Below are positions 36,574 through 47,570 of a stretch of 64,000 nt of DNA, one piece after another. How positions within the stretch are numbered: position 1 is the first letter of the stretch; each line of letters opens with the position of its first letter. Under the pieces are notes generated by a model. That model was given only the letters and a program-made list of their open reading frames with translations, made no database searches and was not told the DNA's origin. The DNA lies in contig JAPEHQ010000001.1 of NCBI GenBank assembly GCA_027405735.1, positions 3,162,001 through 3,226,000 of the forward strand. The letters are read 5' to 3'. Source of the DNA: Mucor racemosus. Its lineage: Eukaryota > Mucoromycota > Mucoromycetes > Mucorales > Mucoraceae. The position numbers were made by a program, and so were the translations under genes.

Positions 36574-36980
36574 TAGCGTTCGCAAAATGACCGAGCCCAA
36601 GCGAGCGCAAGCAATTTTAGCAAGCATTTGCCGAGTCTAAAATATTCGAAAGCTGCTCAAGCAAGCTCAAGCCTAAGTAACGGCTCGTCGAGCAGTTGTA
36701 TATCGAGCACTCTCAGTTTTGAAAGTAAGCAAGCAACCATAAATCAAGCATTATCTAAATTTTCAAAAAGTCAAGCAAGCCCAGCACGAGCGTATAAGCA
36801 AGCGAGCGAATCCGAGTGCAAGCGCAAACATAGTACTATATATCTTCAGCGTGACATTGGTTCAAAGTGTGATAAAACACATATGAAATAATATATATGA
36901 TGTTGTTTTTTTTTAAAACTCGGCAAATGCTTGCTAAAATTGCTTGCACTCGCTTGGGATCGGTCATTTTACGAGCGCTA
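36574..36980. mobile_element. 407-bp MITE with 63-bp terminal inverted repeats and TA flanks
   Basis: 36574-36636 and the reverse complement of 36918-36980 match at 59 of 63 positions. Both ends are bounded by TA, the target duplication of Tc1/mariner elements. The interior has no transposase frame and is packed with AAGCAAGC/CAAGCGAGC-type short direct repeats, making it much richer in G and C than its surroundings. A non-autonomous DNA transposon is the simplest reading. The TA boundary could be coincidental; 63-bp ends are long for Tc1 but known in MITEs. Confidence 0.8.
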
Positions 36981-37019
36981 GTTTTGGTAAAACAGTAATG
37001 TGCATAGATAGTAGAAAGT

Positions 37020-37445
37020 GATAATTATACAAGGAATACTATCCCAGATTAGCTAGCTCATGCTGCATCCACTGGTTATTTGTAAGATAATAAACCTTTT
37101 GATTTGTAATCCTTATTGATAAGAAGTCAGCTAACTGATCTGTGGTAACATTCTTGATTGTTCTTAATTTTCTAAAGTAAGATCCAGGAAACGAGATATG
37201 TGAGACATATCCACTTGTTGGACTTAGCTGTATGAAATACAGTAAGCTCAACTTAAATGTGCTGTGTTACTAATGTAAACAGACTGATCTGACATAGAAT
37301 GTCAGAAAGATATAATCGATCCAAAACTGATCTAACAGATAAACGTAATATAGAATTTGTATATAAATAGGACAAATTATTGATATTAAATGAAGATGAT
37401 ATTCAGTTTTTGTGTGTGATTTAATTTAACAAGTTTTTTTATTAA
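37020..37445 (+). repeat. LTR-like dispersed repeat, copy 2
   Basis: Inverted partner of 495-960. Contains a TATATAAATAGG TATA-like element at about 37359 followed by a leader ending near TTTTATTAAATTATAC. It could be a solo LTR of a Gypsy- or Copia-type element different from the intact one at 52-58 kb. No target duplication identified. Confidence 0.5.
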
Positions 37446-37479
37446 ATTATACATTTTTTCTAAATCTTGGGCATTTCAG

Positions 37480-37680
37480 CTCATTTTTACAATAAGAATT
37501 ACAATGCAACTCAAAAAGTTTATTATTATCTTAAAAGTTACTATAATCACCTGTGAATGTAACAGAGAATTTGAAACGAGGGTATACAGATTATTTTTTT
37601 CGAGCAAAACCGAGGATATTCTTTTGTACACATTTTTGAGGACATCTCCACAAGAAAATGAATATTTTGAAAAAATTTAA
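37480..37680 (+). repeat. Diverged R1-like segment leading into the foldback
   Basis: Holds a degenerate version of the R1 core (GAGGGTATACAGA, TTTTGTACACATTTTTGAGGA, ATCTCCACAAGAAAAT). The R1 homology continues directly into the left foldback arm. Confidence 0.6.
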
Positions 37681-38206
37681 ATTGGGACCTAGAGAGCTCA
37701 ATGAGGTTGATGATATCAATGTAAAAAAATCTGCACAATTTAACGAATATTTTGGAATCTATTACGAAAATGTCAAAAAAATGAAATAAAAAAAGATGCC
37801 CCGAGTTTTTCAAACTCAGATATGTTGAAGAGAATTTTAAAACAAGTAATTTTTATTATAAAAAAATCTTTGGATATCTTAATTTTTTGCAGAGATATTA
37901 AGGCTCAAAGTTTCAATTTTTCATATTTAAGCTGTAAAAACCAAAATTGGAAGAAAAAATTATCAGTTTTTCCGAATTTATTCGACAGATACTATAGTGA
38001 TGGTCTGTAGACAATTAATTGTTATTTGTAGCCCTTCAAAATCTGTATCAAATCAGACTAGTTTCAATAAGAGGTTTTTACTATTTTGTCATGAAAATCG
38101 CTCAAAACCGCGATTTTTGGATGGGGGTTGGGGTCAAAAAACAAGAGTACACCTTGAAATCTTCATTACTCCTTGAAAAATTAACTTTTTTGAAAAAACT
38201 AAAAAC
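37681..38206 (+). repeat. Foldback left arm (526 bp)
   Basis: Pairs with 38297-38822 as an inverted repeat with constant coordinate sum (76503), hence no indel. Only one mismatch was seen (C near 38185). The arm is a diverged R1 derivative: it keeps the CTAGAGAGCTCAATGAGGTTG and GAATATTTTGGAATCTATTA blocks, which correspond to R1 CTAAGAGAGCTCAACGAGCTTG and AATATTTTGAAACCTACTA. Confidence 0.93.
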
Positions 38207-38296
38207 TGATCTATATATATTGCTTCTCGCAATTGTTTTTATGAAACTGATATTTTGTTTGATAAGTTACTGGAAAATGATATTAATAATTTATAC
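38207..38296. repeat. Foldback spacer (90 bp)
   Basis: Unique AT-rich loop between the two arms; no internal symmetry of note. Confidence 0.9.
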
Positions 38297-38822
38297 GTTT
38301 TTAGTTTTTTCAAAAAAATTAATTTTTCAAGGAGTAATGAAGATTTCAAGGTGTACTCTTGTTTTTTGACCCCAACCCCCATCCAAAAATCGCGGTTTTG
38401 AGCGATTTTCATGACAAAATAGTAAAAACCTCTTATTGAAACTAGTCTGATTTGATACAGATTTTGAAGGGCTACAAATAACAATTAATTGTCTACAGAC
38501 CATCACTATAGTATCTGTCGAATAAATTCGGAAAAACTGATAATTTTTTCTTCCAATTTTGGTTTTTACAGCTTAAATATGAAAAATTGAAACTTTGAGC
38601 CTTAATATCTCTGCAAAAAATTAAGATATCCAAAGATTTTTTTATAATAAAAATTACTTGTTTTAAAATTCTCTTCAACATATCTGAGTTTGAAAAACTC
38701 GGGGCATCTTTTTTTATTTCATTTTTTTGACATTTTCGTAATAGATTCCAAAATATTCGTTAAATTGTGCAGATTTTTTTACATTGATATCATCAACCTC
38801 ATTGAGCTCTCTAGGTCCCAAT
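38297..38822 (-). repeat. Foldback right arm (526 bp)
   Basis: Reverse complement of 37681-38206. Homology stops abruptly after AGGTCCCAAT, where an LTR-like segment begins. Confidence 0.93.
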
Positions 38823-38824
38823 AG

Positions 38825-39126
38825 ATTGATACAGCAAGTAATCTTATAACTGAGATTTGGATCCTAGCAAATTATAATTATTGGCCTGAACCATAAATAC
38901 ACCATTGTTCAATAAGGCCTGATTTCATTCATGATAAAAGCAGGACCTAAAGATATCGGGTAGATTATGGAAATGGCATGTTCCTATTTGTTCTCATTGA
39001 TTTAGAATATAGATTAGAAATTATGTATAAATAGAAGGACATCTTCCTCTCAAAGAAGAGTCAATTAAGTTATGCTTGACAATAAAACCCTAACGTTATC
39101 TAATCAAATTCCTATTGTTTTTTTAC
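38825..39126 (+). repeat. Possible solo LTR abutting the foldback
   Basis: The segment begins TGATACAGC and ends TTTTTTTACA (TG...CA), has a TGTATAAATAGAAGG promoter-like motif near 39024 and an AATAAAACCC signal near 39080. No matching target duplication was found at its edges and no second copy was identified, so this is tentative. Confidence 0.35.
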
Positions 39127-39309
39127 ACTTTTTTCCCGTAAATATCTCTACCTATTCTACATTACCTACTAAGTTCAGTAAGCTCACCAGTTCTCAACGA
39201 ATATGAATCCAAATAAACTTCCGTTGTCATGGTAAGCACTACTTTTAGTGCTAATTCACTGAAATACAAAAGGTTTAGCTTCCTCGAGTTACTGTGGAAA
39301 TGGTGAAAT

Positions 39310-40754
39310 AAAAATTTGTGCTTGTTTAAGTAGCTGTTTTGTATGGATTGTTTTAAATATTCTTTGAAAATTTTTATAAAATCAAATAATGATTCAAAAT
39401 AGAATTTTGAGGTTGCTGTTTACCAAAACGAATAAGAATTAGATAAGAGTAAAAGGTGAGGTTTTATTCAATGTAGAGAATGAGATTATATATAGAGGAG
39501 ATTATCAGGTAATACAATAGCTGTTAGTGGTGTAGCAATAACAATATCCTGATAATACGACTACCGTAACGTTATATCTAGATTCTAATCTAATAGTTGC
39601 ACTTAATAAGCAGTGGATGTACGAAGAGCATATCCTGATTTCAAATTTCATTAGCTAACGGCTATTTTTGAAGGATTTTTAGCACGCGTTTTTGAAAAAA
39701 AAAACTCCCTCTTTGTCTGTTTAAAAAAATATAGCAACTACTGGAAAAATTCTCGTAATCACTGAATATTGATCCAAATGGGCTGAAAATCTCAATATAT
39801 ATACTGCATTTGTAATAGTATCCAAAATTAAAATTGTTAGTATCCATCAATTTACTGATTAAATTATAAGAACAATATTTGAATTTTTTTCGACTGGGTT
39901 TTCTTTTCTGGCTTTGCAGACCATTTCAAATTGGAAATACATAGCGCTGCTTAATCATCCAAATCCAGCACATATGGCAATGACAACTACCAAAATTAAT
40001 AAGTAAATATCCTTTTCATGTATAACCAAGTTTATAGTGTAATGTGTTTTACATCTGTTTTTTAAAAAATGTTAGATTATGAATATTGATTCAAAAAACT
40101 GTAATTAAATAAATACCAGATAAAATACCAGAAAATTATAAACCTTCGTATTAAAAAATATTTGGAATTCGCATAAGTGCTTTTATTTTGTAAAATTCAA
40201 TGAGTGTATACCTGGCAACGAAGCAGGAGGTATCGATTTCAAGGCCTTAATGGCCTTTCATCATGAAATATCAGGCACCAAGAAAAGAATGTTAGAAAAA
40301 GACAATGATTAAACTGCAATATCAAATACAGCATAAATTTATCAAGTTTAAATAGAATAAAATATTATATTATTTGTTACAATAATTTGAATGTTCGAAT
40401 TTTCATAGCCTTGTTCATGCATTTCGCTTATAATGCCCATTTGTCCGGGCTTTATTGACAACTAAACTACATGCTATCATACGTAATAAGTTTTTCTTTT
40501 ACATTTTGTATTTAAATCAACTGAGATATAGGTAATATAGCTAAGTATTGATCTATTATTTGTACCGTTAGACGTGAAAATGACAGATTTATTCATGATA
40601 ATCTTGGCAAAGAGTTTATTTGTATAGAACAGACATTCCCGAAATTATTGCATAGAGGCGCCGCTACAAGCAAAAACAACCAAGCTTTTTTCCTTTCCAC
40701 CAAGGAAAAAACACTTTTATTCTTGTTTAATTTTGCATAAATAAAAAAGAAATA
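39310..40754. other. AT-rich intergenic DNA before DENND11
   Basis: Nothing coding was recognised. Contains a short imperfect palindrome around AAGGCCTTAATGGCCTTT (near 40243). The part at 39160-39310 just before it is an inverted copy of 3740-3890. Confidence 0.4.
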
Positions 40755-42777
40755 ATGGAACAAAGTACATCGACTATTGCTCAAAGCGAAAAGTATATAT
40801 TAAATAAATAGTTGATTATACAATATTAATAACTATAAATAGCCCTGAAACCAAGAATAATATTGTAGCTGTATTCGTGGTTCAGTTTGATGTTCATAGG
40901 GGAAACGTTATCGAGTGGCAATACCCTGAAGGTTTGTACATTATAAACAAAGCAAATAATGCGGATGATTTATAATGTATAATAGATTTTGATTTAAAAG
41001 GGGTTGAATATCAAGCCATTTGTAGTGGTTTACATAGAATCAGAAATGATATCATGTATTTATAGAAAAAAAAGAAGTATAGAATGAAAAAGGCGATGAT
41101 AATAACAATTTCAATAGATACTTTTCTCGAGAAAATGGATATGGCATTAGTGTATTTCAAAATATGCCGACAGATGTCGAAAGAGGAGCATATATGAAAG
41201 CTATCGGTGTGATTGTTCAACCAACACAAGATACTGGTATTTGTGGACAAGTATGGAATCACCAAGCGTTTTTGCAACATGAACTACAAAATCACATGAT
41301 TATATCTCATACAATCAAACCAGATCGTTATGAACAGTTGTTACAGTATTATACCCATCATCAATATCGTTCACCAGACAATGCTACTAAATATAATATC
41401 ACTCCTGACTCGGTATCCCATGAATCATCACTAGATCACACTGTCAATTATAACCTAAAATATAATCTGCAAACTATGAAACAATCTACCGAATTTAGCA
41501 TCAATTCTTTCACAAATCTCATTAACAAATTTGGACCTGATGTTTTTGTGTTATGGAAAGCTGCTTTGTTGAGGAAAAAGATCATGATTATTCACATGCC
41601 ACCAATGGAAATAGGATGTAATTACGGTGAGTATATATATTATGATTTGATTTGGATATGACATTGATCTCTTAAATCCCATGTAGTGTACCTTATTCAT
41701 TTATTAGGTCAAATACCAGTTAAATTTCAAAATTCGATACAAAATATCATGCCTAAATTTACAATGGGTGTAAATGACATACCTCAGCTTGAAAAGATAC
41801 GTTCAAGTTATGTAGCATGTAAGGATCTTTCTCTCTCTCTTTCTAATGATCAAGTCCCTGGATCTCACATTTAATCATCTTTCTTTGTAGGTACACCTGA
41901 TTCCATATTCCAAATGAAATCAGATTTATATGACATTTTGGTCACATTACCAGCACCATCTTTCCATCATACTATTAAAAGTACAACGACAAATAAGAAA
42001 TCAACACAACACATTGCCTTGTCAGATTTAGATTGTCATCAGCAGCCCCATTTTAAATCCACTGTCATTTCAACAAAGCATAATTCTGCCGATTTTACTC
42101 GATTCCGTATCATGTGTAAATTATCTCATACAAGATCCTTTGTAGCAAGAAACGAACCGAATGATATTCTCAGTACTGCATCTGCTTTATTGACCGGTAT
42201 TTGTTATTGGCTTTATGAGGAAAATGAGGAAGCTACTCCTACAAGATCAAATTGGGAAGGCTTATTTGCTGGATCACAACGTCAAAGACAAATAACATTA
42301 AATCAGTCATCAGAAACAGATCTTTTATTAATGGAAGAAGAGCAAGATGCTGAAGAACTGAATAATAATGCTGTGTTTGACGCCGTTGCTGCAAGGGCAT
42401 CTATAGATATGCAACAAGAAGGTCAAATCAAGGAACAAAACCAAGCTCTTTTAAGGTAATTAAAGGATATTGCTGCATTGCTTAGGATACCTGTTTAACT
42501 TTCTGTTTGTAGTTTCTTTCATAATCTTACATACTTTTTGCTTGAGAAATTGCAATCAATTCTATCTGTAAATGAAGAAGATGGACTTGGACTTGTACCA
42601 ATTTATCCTAAAGATATGGTACATATGGGATTAGATCCTCAAGCAGACGCTGCATTTGTAACAGAGCTAGCTCAACTTTACTTTAAAAAACGAGTGCAAG
42701 TGTTTAGTTGGAAACATGTAGGCCATATTAGTCAATGTTCAAATTGTTGTTATTCAAAACGATCTATTCATATTTAA
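40755..42777 (+). CDS. DENND11 (LCHN)-type DENN-domain protein
   Basis: Exons join from ATG 40755 (MEQSTSTIAQSEN) through VAVFVVQFDVHRGNVIEWQ, FDLKGVEYQAICSG, RNDIIYFSRENGYGISVFQN, a long exon to about 41622, then VYLIHLLGQIP, SYVACTPDSIFQMKSDLYDIL and a last exon ending at 42777. A 62-bp intron at about 41056-41117 is needed to avoid a stop. The order of motifs matches human DENND11: MP-E-ERGARMKS, ILILWKFALLRKRILI (here VFVLWKAALLRKKIMI), VSYVACT, ELYDVYV, and GMGLDPQGD (here HMGLDPQAD). DENN proteins are Rab exchange factors or regulators of membrane traffic; DENND11 itself is poorly characterised. The stop lies 4 bp from the stop of the opposite-strand gene. Confidence 0.87.
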
Positions 42778-42781
42778 AATT

Positions 42782-43704
42782 TTATTGTGTAATAAATTGT
42801 CTACAATGCCATAAATCTGTAGCTAATCGAACTGTATCAATTGATTTACGCACACCTAATGCCATTGACGATTCTTTGGGTATATTTAATTGCGATTTAA
42901 GATTGTCAATGCTTTCTTGAGACCAGATCTGATGCATATTGTAGCATGGTATATGCTGTTGTGTTTGTATCTGATGATCAAGGCTGCAAATTGTTGTATT
43001 AGTTGTATCAAATGTTAAAATACATTGATATTCTATCGTTTCTAAACTGCTTTTCCATTGTTTTTCAGTAACAAAAGTGAGTATATCATATGTATGAATG
43101 GGATGTTTACAAAATTCAATAAAAGATTGTTGGAATAGCACAGTTTGAGCATGATCTACCATGTCTGATCTGTATGTGGCCGCCCCTCTAAATGTTGCTT
43201 GATATGCTATTCAATACATGTTAGATAAAAATGTGCATACATGCAAATCGATACATTACCTCCTTTTTGCAATATTTGGAGAACATCCTTTTTGAGATTG
43301 ACATAATAACCAAATCCTTTTGATTTTCGTAGTGTCGGAAATGCCCAATTGCGACTAGTTTCGGGGTGCCATGCCAATCCAAAACGAAGCAATAGTTCTA
43401 AATAACCTATTAGTTTTTTCGTATTTGCATAATCGTGTATGCAACTTACTTGAAGGAAATATACGGCTATGAAAAGAACATTTTCTTAATGGTGAAGCTA
43501 AAATAGCAGCTATTCAAATATTTAGTCGTTGTGTTTATATTTCCAGTAGCTCATAATACCATATGGATTTGTTGCTAATTTTGCTTCTAATGAGTTGGGA
43601 GTTTCTTTTATGATTTGACGTATTTGAGAAGGTGTTCTTCTATTCTCTCGAACAGTTTTTTTATTCCAGTCTTTGATTATAGCACTCAAAGGTCTTTTTG
43701 ACAT
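42782..43704 (-). CDS. Uncharacterised conserved-looking protein, about 255 residues
   Basis: Not recognised. Four exons join in phase: MSKRPLSAIIKDWNKKTVRE... ending LATNPY, then AAILASPLRKCSFHSRIFPS, then KLLLRFGLAWHPETSRNWAF...ILQKG, then AYQATFRGAATYRSDMVDH to the stop at 42782. Introns have GTAAGT/GTAATG-type donors and TAG acceptors. The protein is basic at its N-terminus, lacks membrane spans, and has a Cys/His-containing centre. A mitochondrial role (for instance ribosome- or respiration-linked) would fit the basic N-terminus but is speculation. It is convergent with DENND11 (4-bp gap) and divergent from MED31 (128 bp between start codons). Confidence 0.75.
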
Positions 43705-43832
43705 GTTGAATTATATGGGAAAGCAAAAAAGAGCATGTCTGTTTTATGAAAGCAGGTCACCACGAAATCATTTTAAAGCTCCCAAAACTAAACAAACTCT
43801 TTTTTTTTTTTTGTTTTCTTTTCATTCAGTAA
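43705..43832. promoter_or_regulatory. Compact divergent promoter, unknown gene / MED31
   Basis: Only 128 bp separate the two start codons. A T-run with flanking pyrimidines (43800-43825) lies immediately before the MED31 ATG. Confidence 0.5.
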
Positions 43833-44331
43833 ATGTTGGAAGCAGAGGAAGAAAAACGAAGATTTCAAATTGAATTGGAATTTATACAATGTTTATCAAA
43901 TCCTTGGTACTTGAATAGTAAAGTTATCTATGATTTTCTTTGAAAGAATCCCTTTCTAACAACCGGAATAGACCTGGCACAACAACAATACTTTAAAGAC
44001 GAAGCGTTTATCAACTATTTAGAATATTTACAGTATTGGAAGCAGCCAGAATATGCAAAATTTGTCGTGTAGAGTATTTTTTTTTTTTTATCCCTCACAT
44101 ATCAAGGAAATCAGTTACTTATATACTAAAGATAGATATCCACATGCATTATACTTTTTAGATTTATTACAACATGCTCAATTTCGCGATTATGTCAGTA
44201 CATCAGAAAATACCCAAGAATTGCACAGAATGCAATACTATCACTGGCAGTATCTACGTAATCCGCCTAAATCATCATCACCATCAGCTGTTGAAGAATT
44301 AATGGCATTAAAGCCTGAATCAGATAAATAA
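43833..44331 (+). CDS. MED31: Mediator complex subunit 31 (SOH1)
   Basis: Three exons give about 117 residues: MLEAEEEKRRFQIELEFIQ...WYLN, then NLAQQQYFKDEAFINYLEYLQYWKQPEYAKFVV, then YPHALYFLDLLQHAQFRDYV to DK. Nearly every MED31 landmark is present: RFQ-ELEFVQCL-NP-YL, LAQ--YF-D-AF-NYL-YL-YWK-PEYAK, YP-CL--L-LLQ---FR, and the following HWQ. MED31 is the most conserved Mediator subunit and sits in the middle module linking activators to RNA polymerase II. Introns were set by frame: donor GTAAAG after 43920 and donor GTAGAG near 44069. Confidence 0.95.
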
Positions 44332-44371
44332 AAGAACGTTTTCTAATTTATGGATTTATTCATGGATTTCA

Positions 44372-44512
44372 TTAAGAAAAAAAAAAAGAAAAAGAAAAAA
44401 AAAAAAGAGAGAAAAAAGTATTATAGTTTCTGATGATACGATTGAACCCATGCGTGATGCATCAATTAGATGTAAAAAAAAAAAAGAAAAAAAAAGAAAA
44501 TAGAAAAAAAAT
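44372..44512. repeat. A/G-rich low-complexity stretch
   Basis: Two clusters of A runs separated by single G (about 44370-44418 and 44473-44512) in the 3' region between the convergent MED31 and small AIM-protein genes. Confidence 0.8.
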
Positions 44513-44534
44513 GGATGTCGATATGCAATTTCAA

Positions 44535-44945
44535 TTATGCAGTTAAAGGACTAGTAGGCAAACATGTAGATGAAGCCAATCCCTTCTTATTACGACTAGA
44601 TACCATTGCAGCATTACGCGCTTGCTTTTTCATCTCTCTAACAGCTAACCTTGCTTTGGCCCTTCTCTCTTGCCTAGATACTCCCTTTATATTATCAGTT
44701 GTTGTAGTATTGGATGTCATGTTGCTATCAGCTATAGTTTTTACAGAATTTGGTACCATGGTAATTGTATCATGTAGTGGTTTTTGCTGCCGAATGGATG
44801 GTGTAATTATTTGAACCCAATCTTCTTCTTCTTCTCCTCCAACTGTTTGTTCAATGTTATTAAATGATGATTCTTGTTGTAAATGTTGTTGTTGTTGTTG
44901 TTGTTCATTTTGTTGATACCAAGAAGACAACCAATTAGAAAGCAT
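44535..44945 (-). CDS. Small protein with a candidate Atg8-interacting motif, possibly TP53INP/DOR-like
   Basis: Intronless frame of 136 residues. It starts MLSNWLSSWYQQNEQ, has a Gln run, then GGEEEEDWVQIITP, then a basic helical stretch SRQERRAKARLAVREMKKQ. EEEEDWVQI fits the LIR/AIM rule W-x-x-[ILV] with acidic residues before the Trp. TP53INP/DOR autophagy regulators of animals have the same arrangement of a short N-terminal segment and an acidic motif ending in DEWIL. No other similarity was recognised, so the link to autophagy is inferred from the motif. It is upstream of the window's dense gene cluster and is convergent with MED31. That the frame is real is supported by its length and ordered composition in AT-rich DNA. 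Confidence 0.6.
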   Translation of the reverse strand: MLSNWLSSWYQQNEQQQQQQHLQQESSFNNIEQTVGGEEEEDWVQIITPSIRQQKPLHDTITMVPNSVKTIADSNMTSNTTTTDNIKGVSRQERRAKARLAVREMKKQARNAAMVSSRNKKGLASSTCLPTSPLTA

Positions 44946-45298
44946 TTATAAAAGAATAGTGAAGTAGAAAAAAAAAATAGTTTAATATGAAGATGACGAT
45001 GAAACGGCAAACGACAACAAAGAGAAGTATAAACGAAATTTAGTGTTGGTTTTTATATAAAATAAAGCTACATTTTCGAGATAACGTGATAGGATCATTG
45101 AATAACCATCACTTGATGATAAGGGAAAAATAAGTTCACACCTTAGTCATAGTAGTCGAAAAATCCCCTTTTTTCTTCATGTTGTCGTAAAGAAATATGC
45201 TCCTATCTCATCATAGAATAATTGTTCTATACGCCGTTTTATCGTCATGCATTAAAAATGAAATAATATGGTTGTAATATGAATGTGGTTACTGTAAT

Positions 45299-47035
45299 TT
45301 ATTTTGCAGCATTATCATGGGATGAATGACTCATAAAGTGTGTATTTATTCTCTTTAATGTTACTCTGGATGGTGCAGCCTATCATCATGGTGTTTTAGT
45401 ACACTATTTTATCACTAAAAATGCTATCAATACCTTTTCCCAATTGGATATAATTTGAACTAGTTGGTGTTGAATCATCTTTTTGTCTACTATATCTTGA
45501 TTTTCAGTCTTTTTCTTCTTCATATAAGTATACATGTTAACATACCACGTGGTTTATCTGTTGTATTCAATTCGAATTCCAAGGTATAATATTGAATTAA
45601 AATAGACAGTAATATACCAACAGAATAATCTTTGCCTATGTATAAATTTATATTAATTGCAGTCAGTGCACATTTCATAATAAAACCTACCTGTTGCACA
45701 ATAAATGAGAACCTTTTTGTTTTCTATAATAGGATCATGTACAAAGTCAATCGCCTTTTGTATACTAGAACCAAATATAATTTGGCCCTTCTTTCCATCT
45801 GGTATAGGTAAATGTAAATAATTTTTATGCTGTTGGTTCAGTTCATATTCATCTTGACAACAATTGATAACGTAATCAAATGTATTCCAACAAAATGGTG
45901 GTTTACCACTGAAAGAATCACCAATAGCCAATAAAGTTGATTTTATAAATGCAAAATGGTTTGTTGTATCATCATAATCGTCATCGCTCTTGTTATTCTT
46001 TAAAAGTGTAACAATAGATTTAACATTACGTTCGCATTCAATTGAATTAGTTAAAATATCACGACGATGTTTCCAAAATGCCAAGTGAGTTAATCCAAAT
46101 GCCCATGCTTCTTCATCATCAGCAGAGCCCTGAACATATAAATAACCGGGTCTTAATTGGTACCCTGTTTCAACTGCTTCTGAAGCACTTAGACAAACCA
46201 CAGGACAGAAAGAAGCATCTTGGAAATCTGGTGGTGACTCAATCAATGCATCATATGATTGTGGTGTAAACCAAATAGGCCTCAATGGCTTTAAGAGTTG
46301 GTTTTTTAAATGTTCCATATCCACTCCAGATGTTAATAGCTTGTCTACAAATCCATTTAATCTAGCCTCAATCTGCGCATGTTCTGATCTAGATACAGCA
46401 GATGGTAGTGTATGTAATTCTAAATCCCAATCACTATCATATCCAGCATATTTAGCCACGGCTCTGTTTACTGTACAACACCAAATAGGGATGGTTTTCG
46501 ATAATGCATCTGGTATACGTTTTCCTTTTCGAGTAGAATCCACAATAAGACATCCATTGTGACTCATTAGTATTGGTATAAGATGAAGATTGTTACGACG
46601 AATGTTAAAATCCCAAATGTGCATATGTCCATCTGTTGATTTGAAATAAGCCGAATAAGCCTTTTTCTATAAATGAAATTTAGACTTTGGTTCTTGATCC
46701 ACATGAGAAATTTTCATTTACCTTTGTACGATCAATATACCAAGATCCGCAACGTTCATTTGCTATACATTTTGTGTAAGAAATTTGCTTTATTTCACAG
46801 GTAGAAATGACTTACCAATTAATGCTAAATCAGGCATAATATCTGCCACTTTCATTACAAAGGTAGCATCATCGACAATTGAACAAAGACGATTATATCT
46901 ATCAATTTATATTTAATATTGGTTCACTAGTATAATATATTGAAAAATTTACATGTTTTTATTGTCATTTCTAATCAATTTAGATTCAAAATTAAATTCA
47001 TTTCTTTCTGCAAATAGCTCTTCTTCGTCGTTCAT
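45299..47035 (-). CDS. RIT1: tRNA A64-2'-O-ribosylphosphate transferase (RIT1)
   Basis: Multi-exon gene from ATG 47035 (MNDEEELFAERNEFNFESKLIRN) through IVDDATFVMKVADIMPDLALI, NERCGSWYIDR, STDGHMHIWDFNIRRNNLHLIP, SHNGCLIVDSTRKGKRIPDALSKTIPIWC, GYLYVQGSADDEEAWAFGLT, to a C-terminal module with LIYCATGKDYSVGILL and a tail NAAK. GCLIVDSTRKGKRIPDALSKTIPIWC and the D(D)E(E)-W region are hallmark Rit1 sequences, and the C-terminal module is the DUSP-like domain with the degenerate C-x-x-G-x-x-x-S loop. Rit1 adds phosphoribosyl to A64 of initiator tRNA-Met in fungi and plants, keeping it out of elongation. The last exon (APSRVTLKRINTHFM...) is joined through a 57-bp intron. It is head-to-head with METTL16. 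Confidence 0.92.
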
Positions 47036-47570
47036 GATGATAAAAAGCAAAAAGAAATTCGGAACTCGGATATACAGTGGCGCCCCCTTACTCTTTTCTG
47101 CTGATGAGCCTCTCCTATTTTAAAACTCCAATACATTTGCCTATTTTCAAAGGATTTCTACGTATTATACAACCTGTTAATTATACATGTTTTTTAATAA
47201 TAAAGTGGCCCATTATTTGAGATACACATACATATTTTTTTCTGCTAAGAAAACCTACTAAAACTAAAGAAAATAGCCCATTAATATGACAGAATGTATC
47301 TTTTTGTGACCCTCATTTGAAATGGTGAGCGATTTTTGAACTTGGGTGTAGCTACGAATCGAGAATTGAAAAATCTCAAAGGAAACTTTACAACAAAATC
47401 ACTGTTATCAAACTTTTATTCATTCGATTGTTTATTTTTGTATGCTTGTAAAAAATCTTTTCCTTTGATACTGAAGGTCAAAAAACGGAATTTTTAATAT
47501 CAATCACTAAAGAAATAGGGTTATCCAAAGAAAAGTTGCTTTTGTAATTACCTAAGCTTTCCTTTCAAAT
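47036..47570. promoter_or_regulatory. Divergent promoter region, RIT1 / METTL16
   Basis: 535 bp between divergent start codons. AT-rich, no recognisable element. Confidence 0.45.

Noticed and set aside
37822..38681. Pair of identical small frames on opposite strands
   Set aside because: They are the two arms of the foldback read in the same direction, not independent genes.
41036..41120. Apparent frameshift in DENND11 near the A8 run
   Set aside because: A 62-bp GT-AG intron from the GTATTTATAG donor to the CAATTTCAATAG acceptor restores the frame and fits the family sequence.
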